From JAXGMV01 sp040768445 (GTDB taxonomy: Bacteria; Chloroflexota; Anaerolineae; Anaerolineales; Anaerolineaceae): a DNA stretch of 64,000 bases. The translations under genes were made by a program, and so were the position numbers. The stretch is taken from assembly GCA_040768445.1 (NCBI GenBank), contig JAXGMV010000001.1:186001-250000 (forward strand), given 5' to 3'. This document shows positions 49,890-58,470 of this stretch, piece by piece. Numbering within the stretch: the first letter of the stretch is position 1; each line of letters starts with the position of its first letter. The notes under the pieces were generated by a model. The model had not been told where the DNA came from and searched no databases. It was given only the letters and a program-made list of their open reading frames with translations.

Positions 49890-51101
49890 TTGACCAGTAA
49901 TATGCCGCTTGATAACCCCGACTTCGATTTGATTAATCACATCATCTCAAGCGTGTTTCAAGTTGAAGATATTACGTACGGTTCAGCCAAGCAGAAGTTC
50001 CTGGTCAAGTATCACGGTCGGTTTTTCAACAACCACACTCAGTCAGCCTACGAAACACTGGATAAACAACTCAAGCCAATGGGGATCACGCCGCTCTTCC
50101 GCTGGGATGGGCTGCGTCAGGCAGTAGTTTTAATGCCAGGTGTGATCGCCCCGGCCAGGCACAGGCCGGTGATCAATCTCATTCTATTCATTCTGACACT
50201 AATCAGTGTGCTGGTGACTGGTGCCCTGTACGGGGTTGAAGAAGCGATGCCGGCGAACTTTCTGGGTTGGGTCAGCATGTTTCTGCAGCGCGGCTGGCCC
50301 TTTGCTCTCAGCTTAATTGCCATCCTGGCAGCCCATGAATTCGGTCATTATTTCGCCGGCAGGTATCACGGTTTGAACGTCAGCCTGCCGTACTTTATTC
50401 CTTTCCCTCTCAGCCCATTTGGTACCATGGGCGCTTTTATTAATATGAAGGACATCCCACGCAACCGAAAGGTGTTGCTGGATATTGGCATTGCCGGACC
50501 ACTTTCCGGCCTGGTTGTGGCTGTACCGGTTCTCCTGTTGGGCTTGTCGCTCTCAACCATCAGCACTTTGCCAGAACAGGCAGGAGGCAGTCTATCACTG
50601 CAGTTAGAGGGCAATTCCCTGCTCTACTTACTCTCCAAGTTTGTGATCTTCGGGCAGCTGCTGCCGTCTCCGGTAAGCTATGAGGGACTCAATCCCTTGC
50701 TGTACTGGGTCAAATATTTTTTCAGCGGTCAACCTTTACCATTTGGCGGCGTAGATGTGATGCTGCACCCGGTTGCCTGGGCCGGTTGGGCAGGCCTGCT
50801 CGTTACAGGTCTCAACCTGATCCCTGCCGGCCAGCTTGACGGCGGTCATATTCTTTTTGTCCTGTTTGGCGAGAAACGTGCCCGCATACTGTTCCCGATC
50901 ATCCTGATCAGCCTGGTTGCGCTGGGATTTTCCTGGAATGGTTGGTGGCTGTGGGCAGGGATTATTTTTCTTCTGGGCAGGTTTTACGCCGAACCATTGG
51001 ATATGATCACCGAGCTTGACATGCGCCGAAAAATACTGGGTGGCCTTGCGCTGCTAGTGTTTATCCTCACTTTTATACCAGTACCTTTAATCTTCGTTTA
51101 G
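49890..51101 (+). CDS. Site-2-type intramembrane metalloprotease (M50)
   Basis: A 403-residue membrane protease from TTG 49890, six bases after AGGAGG. The zinc motif HEFGH lies in AAHEFGHYFAGRYHG (about residues 150-164), and the third ligand is Asp in PAGQLDGGHILF (about residues 310-321). It has about seven to eight helices and an N-terminal cytoplasmic region of about 95 residues, like the EGY1/S2P-like proteins of bacteria and plastids. It cuts membrane-bound proteins, often anti-sigma factors or signal peptides. It directly follows the selenocysteine tRNA. Confidence 0.9.
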   Translation: MTSNMPLDNPDFDLINHIISSVFQVEDITYGSAKQKFLVKYHGRFFNNHTQSAYETLDKQLKPMGITPLFRWDGLRQAVVLMPGVIAPARHRPVINLILFILTLISVLVTGALYGVEEAMPANFLGWVSMFLQRGWPFALSLIAILAAHEFGHYFAGRYHGLNVSLPYFIPFPLSPFGTMGAFINMKDIPRNRKVLLDIGIAGPLSGLVVAVPVLLLGLSLSTISTLPEQAGGSLSLQLEGNSLLYLLSKFVIFGQLLPSPVSYEGLNPLLYWVKYFFSGQPLPFGGVDVMLHPVAWAGWAGLLVTGLNLIPAGQLDGGHILFVLFGEKRARILFPIILISLVALGFSWNGWWLWAGIIFLLGRFYAEPLDMITELDMRRKILGGLALLVFILTFIPVPLIFV

Positions 51102-51205
51102 GGATCATGTGACAATTACTGTGTCTTCTCATATCACAGGAAAAATAGGCGACAAGTTATACAATTGTGAACAAAAACCCAATCATGCAACGAAAGGAAA
51201 CAACA

Positions 51206-52780
51206 ATGTTTGATGTATTGATCAAAAACGGTAACGTGATGGATGGCAGCGGCACAGCGGCCGTCAGGGCAGATGTTGGTATCAAGGGAAACAAGATTGA
51301 GACTGTTGGCGACCTCGCCGACGCGCAGGCCGGACAGGTCATTGATGCTGTCGGTATGGCTGTTGCGCCAGGTTTCATCGACATGCACTCTCATGGAGAC
51401 GGCATGCTCCCCTTCCTGCCAACTGCTGACAGCAAGATTCATATGGGTGTTACAACCGAAGTTGTTGGCAACTGCGGTAGCAGCATGGCGCCCATGAACG
51501 AAACGATGCGCAAGGAACAAAACGAGTCCTACGCACAGGCCGGTCCCGCCAGAGAAGTAACCTGGTCAACTTTTGAAGAGTACCTGAATTTCATCAAAAC
51601 CAACGGTGTCTCGGTAAACATGTATCCGTTGGTTGGGCACGGCGCTGTGCGCGAAACAGTGATGGGTATGAGTGACGCTGAGCCGACCCAGAAACAGCTT
51701 GACGAGATGAGAGATGAGGTCAGGAAAGCTATGCGCGCCGGTGCCCGCGGTTTATCAACCGGCTTGATTTACACCCCCAGTGTTTATGCAAAAACAGATG
51801 AATTGATAGCTTTAACACAGGTCGCTAAAGACGAAGGCGGCATCTATACAAGCCACATCCGTGGTGAAGCCAACACACTGCTGGAAGCGCTGGATGAAGC
51901 AATTGAAATTGGGAAACAAACAGGCATCTCAGTTGAGATCAGCCATTTCAAAGCCAGTGGTATCTATAACTGGTGGAAAATGGACAAGGCAATTGAAAAA
52001 CTTGAGAAAGCCCGCGCAGAGGGTATGAACCTGCATGCTGACATGTACCCTTACCATGCTTCCAATACCGGTTTATCTTCCATCATTCCAACATGGGCGC
52101 ATGTCGGCGGTCGAGATGCGATGATTGCAAGACTGAATAATCCTGCCGACCGCAAGCAAATCCACCTGGAATTGGCGGATAACCTCAACACAGTACATAT
52201 CGGTTGGGACAAGATTATGGTCTCTTCTTGCCCAAAACTGCCTGAAGTTGAAGGAAAAACAATCCAGCAAATTGCGGATGAGCGTAATCTCCACCCACTG
52301 GATGCCGCAATGGACCTGCTGATCGAGACTGAGATTAACATCTCCATCATCATGTTCACTATCAATGAAGAAAATGTGGAAAAAGGCCTGGTTTTGCCGT
52401 ATGTATCCATCGGTAGCGATGGTTCAGGCTACGCCTTTGAGGGGCCATACGCAATTGGTAAACCACATCCCCGCAACTTTGGCACATTTGCCCGCGTCCT
52501 TGGCTATTATTCACGCGAGAAGGAATTATTCTCGATGGAAGAAGCCGTCCGCAAGATGACCAGCCTGCCAGCCAGTAAACTTGGGGTGACAGATCGAGGA
52601 TTTTTAAAGCCTGGTTACTATGCTGATATTGTCATTTTCGACCCGCTAACAGTGCGCGATAGCGCCACCTTCACTGATCCCAAACATCGTCCGGTTGGCA
52701 TTCCATGGGTGCTGACCAATGGTAAAGTGGTCATTGAGAATGGTAAGCACAACGGCAGCCTGCCAGGAATGGTTTTATAA
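51206..52780 (+). CDS. N-acyl-D-amino-acid deacylase (D-aminoacylase, copy 2)
   Basis: A 524-residue enzyme. The start at 51206 (MFDVLIKNGN) is chosen because AAAGGA precedes it; the open frame to 51167 lacks a site. HxH is in PGFIDMHSHGD (H61, H63), and the metal-bridging Cys of this family is present as Cys90 in VGNCGSSMAP, unlike in the copy at 5373. GLSTGLIYTPSVYAKTDEL and VEISHFKASGIYNW are typical. It hydrolyses N-acyl-D-amino acids to D-amino acids, or related compounds. The gene is monocistronic with a terminator after it. Confidence 0.9.
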   Translation: MFDVLIKNGNVMDGSGTAAVRADVGIKGNKIETVGDLADAQAGQVIDAVGMAVAPGFIDMHSHGDGMLPFLPTADSKIHMGVTTEVVGNCGSSMAPMNETMRKEQNESYAQAGPAREVTWSTFEEYLNFIKTNGVSVNMYPLVGHGAVRETVMGMSDAEPTQKQLDEMRDEVRKAMRAGARGLSTGLIYTPSVYAKTDELIALTQVAKDEGGIYTSHIRGEANTLLEALDEAIEIGKQTGISVEISHFKASGIYNWWKMDKAIEKLEKARAEGMNLHADMYPYHASNTGLSSIIPTWAHVGGRDAMIARLNNPADRKQIHLELADNLNTVHIGWDKIMVSSCPKLPEVEGKTIQQIADERNLHPLDAAMDLLIETEINISIIMFTINEENVEKGLVLPYVSIGSDGSGYAFEGPYAIGKPHPRNFGTFARVLGYYSREKELFSMEEAVRKMTSLPASKLGVTDRGFLKPGYYADIVIFDPLTVRDSATFTDPKHRPVGIPWVLTNGKVVIENGKHNGSLPGMVL

Positions 52781-52807
52781 CAAAACTGCTCCAACAACAA
52801 TAAAAAC

Positions 52808-52843
52808 AATTCATCTCCCAAAAGCAGGGAGATGAATTTTTTA
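52808..52843 (+). terminator. Terminator after the D-aminoacylase gene
   Basis: A 12-bp stem (AATTCATCTCCC 52808-52819 with GGGAGATGAATT 52827-52838), followed by TTTTT. It isolates the hydrogenase operon downstream. Confidence 0.9.
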
Positions 52844-52901
52844 TCCGTGTTATTTAATGGCAATAGGTTAATAAAAATTACAGGTAATTTGGTCTTTATT
52901 T

Positions 52902-52946
52902 TGTTGACAACATACACATGACAGCGGTTACCAATCAGGATATAAA
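52902..52946 (+). promoter_or_regulatory. Promoter and possible operator of the hydrogenase operon
   Basis: ATGACA (52918-52923), a 17-base spacer and TATAAA (52941-52946) predict a start near 52953. Immediately upstream is an 11-bp palindrome TGTTG-A-CAACA (52902-52912), centred about 46 bases before the start, where an activator could bind. Confidence 0.5.
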
Positions 52947-52993
52947 GTAAGGTTGTAAAGTCAAATTATCAAAGCCAATCAAGGAGTAAATAT

Positions 52994-53482
52994 ATGCTGA
53001 TCATTCTGATTGTTGCGCTAACCCTGGTGTGTGCTATACAGGCGATTGTCGCATCACGTTTACTGCACTCAGCGCTCTGGCTGGCTGGAACCAGTGTTCT
53101 GACCGCATTAATCATGTACATGCTTGGAGCTCACGAGGTCGCTGCAGTTGAACTGTCTGTTGGAGCCGGCCTGGTGACCATTCTATTTGTTTTCGCCATC
53201 AATATCACTGGCGAAGAACCTCTGCAATTGAAATCACTTGTTCCAAAATATCTGGCTTTGATCTTGACTGCCATTGGCATGATGTCATTAATCTTCATGA
53301 TCCTGCCTGCATTCAACATCCCCATCCCGGCTGAATTGAACGGCACCTTCAGGCAAACCATTTGGGTTGATCGAAGTATGGACCTGCTCCTGCAAATATT
53401 ATTGATTTTTGCGGGAGTCCTTGGCATTATTGGTCTGCTGTCCGACGATGCACCATTCCTGCAAAAGGAGCAAGAGGAATGA
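52994..53482 (+). CDS. Hydrogenase membrane subunit, MbhD/DUF4040-NuoJ-like
   Basis: A 162-residue protein with about five helices. The segment LGAHEVAAVELSVGAGLVTI resembles the DUF4040/MbhD module (APDVALTEAAVGAGL) and, more distantly, NuoJ. It opens an eleven-gene operon; AAGGAG lies eight bases before the ATG. In Mbh-type complexes and complex I, subunits of this kind help connect the hydrogenase arm with the ion-pumping arm. A MnhB-like label is an alternative. It overlaps the next gene by four bases. Confidence 0.8.
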   Translation: MLIILIVALTLVCAIQAIVASRLLHSALWLAGTSVLTALIMYMLGAHEVAAVELSVGAGLVTILFVFAINITGEEPLQLKSLVPKYLALILTAIGMMSLIFMILPAFNIPIPAELNGTFRQTIWVDRSMDLLLQILLIFAGVLGIIGLLSDDAPFLQKEQEE

Positions 53483-53790
53483 ATCTCTCTATCTATTACG
53501 TTGTTGCATTTGCAGTAATTGGCCTGATTGCTGTTGGTTTCTATGGCTTACTGGTCTTACGCAATCTGATCAAGGTCTTTGTTGCGCTCCAGATCATGGT
53601 CAAAGGCGCCATGCTTGCCTTGATCCTGGCTGGCGTTTACAACGGTGATGTCAATACAGGCGCAAGCATGGCTTTGACCGTAATTGTCGCTGATACCATC
53701 GTTGCAGTTGTTGGCCTTGCTCTGGCTACCCAGGTGCGCCGCTATTTCGGCACGTTGGACGTCAAGTCGCTCAGCACATTGCGGAGGTAA
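53479..53790 (+). CDS. Hydrogenase membrane subunit, NuoK/MrpC-like
   Basis: A 103-residue, three-helix protein of the NuoK/MrpC/MbhG family (VLRNLIKVFVALQIMVKGAM, then ADTIVAVVGLALATQVRRYF). Family members carry a membrane Glu used in proton or sodium transfer; here Lys in QIMVKGA lies at a comparable level of the second helix and no Glu is obvious there. It overlaps the preceding gene by four bases and ends two bases before the next, indicating tight co-translation. Confidence 0.85.
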   Translation: MNLSIYYVVAFAVIGLIAVGFYGLLVLRNLIKVFVALQIMVKGAMLALILAGVYNGDVNTGASMALTVIVADTIVAVVGLALATQVRRYFGTLDVKSLSTLRR

Positions 53791-53792
53791 TC

Positions 53793-55544
53793 ATGGCATT
53801 ATTCTTGATTTCACTCATCATTGGCATACCCTGGCTGGGCGCTTTCATCATCTGGCTAATTGGCGATAGAAATGAACGCCTGCAGCACGGCCTTGCCATC
53901 CTGTTTTCAGCGCTTGCTGGTATTGCATCTATCCTGCTGCTTTTCTCACCCTCCTCACAGCCGGTGATCTCACTGCCGATCGGTGGTGCATTTGGTGATT
54001 TCACCTTCAATGCCGATGGACTTGGTGTTTTTCTATCGGTTGTTGCTACTGTTATCGGCTGTCTGGCAGTGATTTTCTCGGCAGACTACATGAAAAATGA
54101 AGCGCAGCTGAGCCGATATTATGCTTTCATCCTTTTCTTTATTGGCTCAATGGCTGGTCTGGTACTGACGACAAATCTACTTTTAATCTTCGTGTTTTGG
54201 GAAATGACCGCCCTGTGCTCTTATGCATTGATTGCATTCCACAACGATGACCCCAAAGCAGTAGCCGGTGGTATCAAGGCGTTGATTATCACCCAGGTCG
54301 GTGGTATTGGTTTGATGGCTGGTGCGCTATTCATTTACGCTTCAACCGGCTCTTTTGATATCAACCAGTTCATCGCTGCAGCGCCATCCATCCCCAGCGG
54401 CGTGCTCTCAGTTGCTGCATTCGGATTTCTCATTGCAGCTGCTGCAAAATCCGCACAGTTCCCCTTCCAAACCTGGCTGCCTGACGCTATGGAAGCGCCT
54501 ACACCCATCAGTGCCCTGATTCATGCAGCTACGATGGTCAATGCAGGCGTCTATCTGCTCATCCGCTTTTACCCGGCGTTCGAGGCTGTACCTGGTTGGA
54601 AAACAGCCGTGGTTGTTGTGGGATTGCTCAGCGCTTTATTGGCCGCTCTAATGGCAATCTTTGCTACAGACCTCAAACGGGTGCTGGCATATTCAACTGT
54701 CAGCCAGCTGGGCTACATGGTCTACGCCATCGGCGCAGGTGGGTTATTTGCCAGCAGCCTGCATTTGATGAGCCACTCAGTTTTCAAAGCGCTGTTGTTC
54801 CTGGCAGCCGGCGCGGTTATTCACGGCACCGGTACGCGTGATATGCGCAAGATGGGCAACCTATCCAAGCAAATACCAGTCATCAGGAATGTGTTTATCA
54901 TTGGCGCCCTGTCATTGGCTGGTCTTCCAATCCTGAACGGTTTTTGGAGCAAGGAATTGATCCTGGAAGCCGGTTTAGTTCACGGGCCGCTTTGGGCGTA
55001 CATCATCATGCTCATCGTTGCCGGTTTGACTGCCTTTTACACCTTCCGCTGTGTGTGGATGGTCTTCTTTGCCAATCCTTCCAGCGAGCTGCATGGTCAT
55101 GAAGCCGGAAGCGCCATGAAGATAGCGCTCTACCTGCTGGCGTTTGGTACTTTGACCACCTGGCTGTTGGCAGGTCCATTCAGCCGCTTACTGGAATCAA
55201 CTATGGCAGCTCATCACTTTCATGCCGGCACAACGATGGATTTTGTGATGGAAGTGCTGGCTGCTCCCGCTACCTACCTTGCCCTGGTTGTAGTCGGGCT
55301 TGGCTTGTTGGCCTGGTGGCTGCGCAGCAAGCTGAAAGGCGTACAAAATAGTTTCAAATGGCTTGGCTGGAGTGCTGAACACAGCTTTGGATTTGAAGCC
55401 ATTAACCGCGGTATTGTCACCCTCACCAAAGACGCAGCAGAACTGCTGCGAAACACACAAACAGGCTACCTGCCCTGGAATATCTTTGGCATCATAGCCA
55501 GCCTGATCATCATCATCGGCATCGTAGCAATTGGAGCAGGTTAA
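53793..55544 (+). CDS. Antiporter-like subunit 1 (NuoL/MrpA-like)
   Basis: A 583-residue protein with about fourteen helices plus a C-terminal extension. The key charged residues of the pumping channel are visible: Glu in FWEMTALCSYALI, Lys in AKSAQFPFQTWLPDAMEAPT, and a Lys in VFKALLFLAAGAVIH. HAATMVNAGVYLL and LAYSTVSQLGYMVYAIG are classical NuoL/MrpA signatures. It should translocate protons or sodium ions using energy from hydrogenase turnover. It is located directly after the NuoK-like gene. Confidence 0.93.
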   Translation: MALFLISLIIGIPWLGAFIIWLIGDRNERLQHGLAILFSALAGIASILLLFSPSSQPVISLPIGGAFGDFTFNADGLGVFLSVVATVIGCLAVIFSADYMKNEAQLSRYYAFILFFIGSMAGLVLTTNLLLIFVFWEMTALCSYALIAFHNDDPKAVAGGIKALIITQVGGIGLMAGALFIYASTGSFDINQFIAAAPSIPSGVLSVAAFGFLIAAAAKSAQFPFQTWLPDAMEAPTPISALIHAATMVNAGVYLLIRFYPAFEAVPGWKTAVVVVGLLSALLAALMAIFATDLKRVLAYSTVSQLGYMVYAIGAGGLFASSLHLMSHSVFKALLFLAAGAVIHGTGTRDMRKMGNLSKQIPVIRNVFIIGALSLAGLPILNGFWSKELILEAGLVHGPLWAYIIMLIVAGLTAFYTFRCVWMVFFANPSSELHGHEAGSAMKIALYLLAFGTLTTWLLAGPFSRLLESTMAAHHFHAGTTMDFVMEVLAAPATYLALVVVGLGLLAWWLRSKLKGVQNSFKWLGWSAEHSFGFEAINRGIVTLTKDAAELLRNTQTGYLPWNIFGIIASLIIIIGIVAIGAG

Positions 55545-55545
55545 T

Positions 55546-57048
55546 ATGAACAACACTAATTTTCTATTCTGGTTAATCCTGATTCCACTGATTGCGTCAC
55601 CAATTGTATATATAGTGGGCAGACTGGAAACACGCAGTAATAAGCTGCCCAAGATAGCCCGTTGGCTGGCAATAATTGCCCTGGCAGCCGCCTATATCCC
55701 TCTATTTTTAGCAAGTAAATCAGTTTTAAGCGGCGAGGCGATTATATATCAAATGAACGCCATCAGCATGGAATTGGATGGTATCGCGCTGCTCTTCTCG
55801 GCCGTGGTCATCACCTTATGTTTGTTGGTTATTATCTTCTCAACAAGTTACATGTCTGGCGAAGATAACGAAGAAAAATTCTACGCCCTGCTACTGGCTA
55901 TGAGCGGCGCCATGATCGGTCTTGTTTGTGCACAAGATCTGTTCAACTTATGGGTGTGGTTTGAAGCTATGGCTGTCACATCCTACATGCTTGTTTCCTT
56001 CTATCGCAAACAGCCTGCCGCTCTTGAAGCAGGCGTCAAGTACCTGGTGCAGAGCGCATCAGGTTCAGTTTTGGTAGTAATCGGCATCGCACTTGTGTTC
56101 ATGACTGTTGGCACTTTAGATATGTCACAAATAGCAGGAAAAGGGTCTCCTGAAATGATGGCGCTTGCCGGTGCCTTTTTTATCGTTGGCTTCGGCGTCA
56201 AAAGCGCCCTGGTACCACTGCACACCTGGCTGCCCGATGCGCACTCTCAAGCTCCCAGCGGCATCAGCGCCATGCTCTCCGGCGTGGTAATTGAAGCAGG
56301 CCTTATTGCTCTGCTGAGATCCTTATCAATCACATGGCTGGCAAATATCCCATGGGGCGTCATCATCATGTGGTTCGCCGCCATCAACATGCTGGTCGGT
56401 AACCTGATGGCTTTACGGCAGAAGGAAGTGAAACGGATGCTGGCTTATTCCAGCGTCAGTCACATGGGCTACATTTTAATGGGCATTGGTTTTGCCCTGG
56501 CTTATCAACAGTTGAATGGCGCAGCCGGCAGCTTTTTTCACCTGATCACCCACGCGTTTGGTAAGGGTCTTGCCTTCCTCTCAGCCGGGACATTGCTTTA
56601 CACCCTGCGGCTGTCAAAGCATGATCATTCACCATTATTGGTCACTGACCTCGACGGCGCCTCGCGACGCTACCCCATCACAGCACTCGCTTTCAGTATC
56701 GCCGTACTCAGCCTTGGCGGCCTTCCTCCACTGGGTGGATTTATGTCAAAATGGCAGATCTTTGTCGCCGGCTTTGAATCTCAGAATACACTGGCTATGG
56801 GAATGGTTGTCTTCACAGCACTGAATAGTGTACTGTCACTTGGCTACTACGCCCCAATGGTAAACCGTATGTATCGACATGAAATTGGCGATGCTGTAAA
56901 AGAAGGTGGTAAATCAAATGTCAGGCTGGTCCTCCCATTGGTTTTGCTTTCAATCGCCATCATCGTACTGGGCTTCTGGCCTTCACTTGTCAATTGGATT
57001 GTGTCGCCGGCAGCAGAAATTCTGATGCAATCCTTCGGCATTGGATAG
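55546..57048 (+). CDS. Antiporter-like subunit 2 (NuoM/NuoN/MrpD-like)
   Basis: A 500-residue protein with about fourteen helices. The start at 55546 (MNNTNFLFWLIL) follows GGAG; a TTG at 55531 would overlap the preceding gene. Glu lies in WVWFEAMAVTSYML, Lys in GVKSALVPLHTWLPDAHSQA, and another Lys in HAFGKGLAFLSAGTLL. LAYSSVSHMGYILMGIG is the NuoM/N-type motif. It is the second ion-pumping subunit; two such subunits in the operon resemble Mbh and Hyf complexes. Confidence 0.93.
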   Translation: MNNTNFLFWLILIPLIASPIVYIVGRLETRSNKLPKIARWLAIIALAAAYIPLFLASKSVLSGEAIIYQMNAISMELDGIALLFSAVVITLCLLVIIFSTSYMSGEDNEEKFYALLLAMSGAMIGLVCAQDLFNLWVWFEAMAVTSYMLVSFYRKQPAALEAGVKYLVQSASGSVLVVIGIALVFMTVGTLDMSQIAGKGSPEMMALAGAFFIVGFGVKSALVPLHTWLPDAHSQAPSGISAMLSGVVIEAGLIALLRSLSITWLANIPWGVIIMWFAAINMLVGNLMALRQKEVKRMLAYSSVSHMGYILMGIGFALAYQQLNGAAGSFFHLITHAFGKGLAFLSAGTLLYTLRLSKHDHSPLLVTDLDGASRRYPITALAFSIAVLSLGGLPPLGGFMSKWQIFVAGFESQNTLAMGMVVFTALNSVLSLGYYAPMVNRMYRHEIGDAVKEGGKSNVRLVLPLVLLSIAIIVLGFWPSLVNWIVSPAAEILMQSFGIG

Positions 57049-57060
57049 GAGATAATGATT

Positions 57061-57372
57061 ATGGAATTCATCCTGACACCACCAATCGCTTTCCTGATTT
57101 ATATTCCACTTGTCATCCTGCTTCTTTTATTTGGTAAGAAGCTGGCTGGTCCTCCGACCCCCAATCCAATGAAGACCAGCACATATGGCAGTGGCGAAGA
57201 AGCGCCCACACACTATGCAGCACCAGGTTATCAACCGTTCTTTCTCATCGCTTTCTTTTTTGCCATTCTTCACCTTGGCACACTTGTGCTGGGCAGCGGT
57301 GGTTTTACATTAACCGCTGGGGCATACATGGTGGGATTAATTGTCGCTCTGATCGCACTTGTGCTGGGTTAA
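57061..57372 (+). CDS. Small membrane subunit, NuoA-like
   Basis: About 103 residues with three helices. The start at 57061 is preferred over 57055, since GGAG at 57048-57051 is nine bases away. GKKLAGPPTPNPMKTSTYGSG corresponds to the NuoA loop, but the acidic FDVE motif of NuoA is replaced by LHLG (FFFAILHLGTLVLG), as expected for a hydrogenase-type relative rather than a true complex I subunit. It sits between the antiporter-like subunits and the small subunit, like MbhI in archaeal Mbh. Confidence 0.75.
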   Translation: MEFILTPPIAFLIYIPLVILLLLFGKKLAGPPTPNPMKTSTYGSGEEAPTHYAAPGYQPFFLIAFFFAILHLGTLVLGSGGFTLTAGAYMVGLIVALIALVLG

Positions 57373-57396
57373 TCAGGAAAAGAGAGGATACTAACC

Positions 57397-57909
57397 ATGA
57401 CGGAAACAAAATCAAATGTGATCTGGGAAAACCTCCTGGAAAGCATCAAATTGTGGGGCAGAACAAACTCCCCCTGGGCAATCCACTACAACAGCGGATC
57501 ATGCAACGGTTGTGACATCGAGATCCTCGCAACGTTGACCCCGCGCTTTGACCTTGAACGCTTTGGCGTAAAACTGCAGGGCAGCCCAAGACATGCCGAC
57601 ATCCTGATATGTACAGGCCCAGTCACGCTGCAATCACGCGATCGATTGATCCGGACTTACGAACAAATGCCCAATCCCAAGTTTGTTGTGGCAGTTGGAT
57701 CCTGCGGCTTAACTGGCGGTGTATTTCACGGCTCTTATAACATTGCCGGATCAATTGATGAAGTACTGCCGGTAGATGCATATATCCCCGGCTGCCCCCC
57801 AAGACCTGAAGCAATAACTTACGGTATTGTCGCATTATTAAAAACTTTGCGTGCCAGCGGAAAAGAAGCTGCCAAACAACGACTTCTCGCTTCTCGAAAG
57901 GAGGAATGA
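57397..57909 (+). CDS. [NiFe] hydrogenase small subunit, group 4 (NuoB-like)
   Basis: A 170-residue subunit holding the proximal [4Fe-4S] cluster. Ligand regions are SGSCNGCDIEI (two Cys), AVGSCGLTGG and PGCPPRPEAI. It passes electrons between the ferredoxin-type subunit and the Ni-Fe site of the large subunit. There is no Tat signal peptide, consistent with a cytoplasm-facing enzyme of group 4. GAGAGG lies before the ATG. It is followed after four bases by the NuoC-like gene. Confidence 0.94.
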   Translation: MTETKSNVIWENLLESIKLWGRTNSPWAIHYNSGSCNGCDIEILATLTPRFDLERFGVKLQGSPRHADILICTGPVTLQSRDRLIRTYEQMPNPKFVVAVGSCGLTGGVFHGSYNIAGSIDEVLPVDAYIPGCPPRPEAITYGIVALLKTLRASGKEAAKQRLLASRKEE

Positions 57910-57913
57910 GACA

Positions 57914-58456
57914 ATGGATATTAAAGCAACCCTCAGCAGCGCTGAATCAATTATCAAGCCTTACGTTTCAGGTATTACCTGGACAAACGATCAACAAATT
58001 GACGCCATCATGCCATTATCAAGAGTCAAAGAAACCGTTGGCGCCCTGGTCACAGCCCGTTGGGGATATCTCTCTGCCCTGACTGGCGTAGATCATCCGG
58101 GTGCTCCAGAGCCGCCTTCAGAGGAAAAGCAGTGGTCTCGCCTGAGCATGGATGTTGAACACGCCACGACGCGCCGAGAAGGCATTATCGAATTAATCTA
58201 CACCTTTTGTAAAGGCGCTGCATTAACAAACCTGAGAGTCTTTGTTCCTTACTCCAAGCCTGAGGTAGACTCTGTCTGTGATATCATCCCATCGGCTACC
58301 CTGTTTGAGCGTGAGACAATAGAGATTTTTGGTGTCACTTTTCTCGATACGCCATCCACTGAGCATCTTCTACTGCCCGATTCATGGCCTGAGGGTGTCT
58401 ATCCATTAAGAAAATCATTTACCGGCTTCAATCAAACCCCGGCACCTGACCTTTAG
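57914..58456 (+). CDS. Hydrogenase subunit, NuoC-like (30-kDa family)
   Basis: About 180 residues. The start at 57914 has AAAGGAGG nine bases upstream; the longer frame to 57851 overlaps the small-subunit gene. The 30-kDa-family motif appears as LFERETIEIFGVTFLDTPST, then LLLPDSWPEGVYPLRKSF. It is a structural subunit linking the large and small subunits to the membrane arm (MbhK in Mbh). In Hyf/Hyc enzymes it is fused to the large subunit, but here it is separate. Confidence 0.9.
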   Translation: MDIKATLSSAESIIKPYVSGITWTNDQQIDAIMPLSRVKETVGALVTARWGYLSALTGVDHPGAPEPPSEEKQWSRLSMDVEHATTRREGIIELIYTFCKGAALTNLRVFVPYSKPEVDSVCDIIPSATLFERETIEIFGVTFLDTPSTEHLLLPDSWPEGVYPLRKSFTGFNQTPAPDL

Positions 58457-58470
58457 AAAGGACTGCTGCT

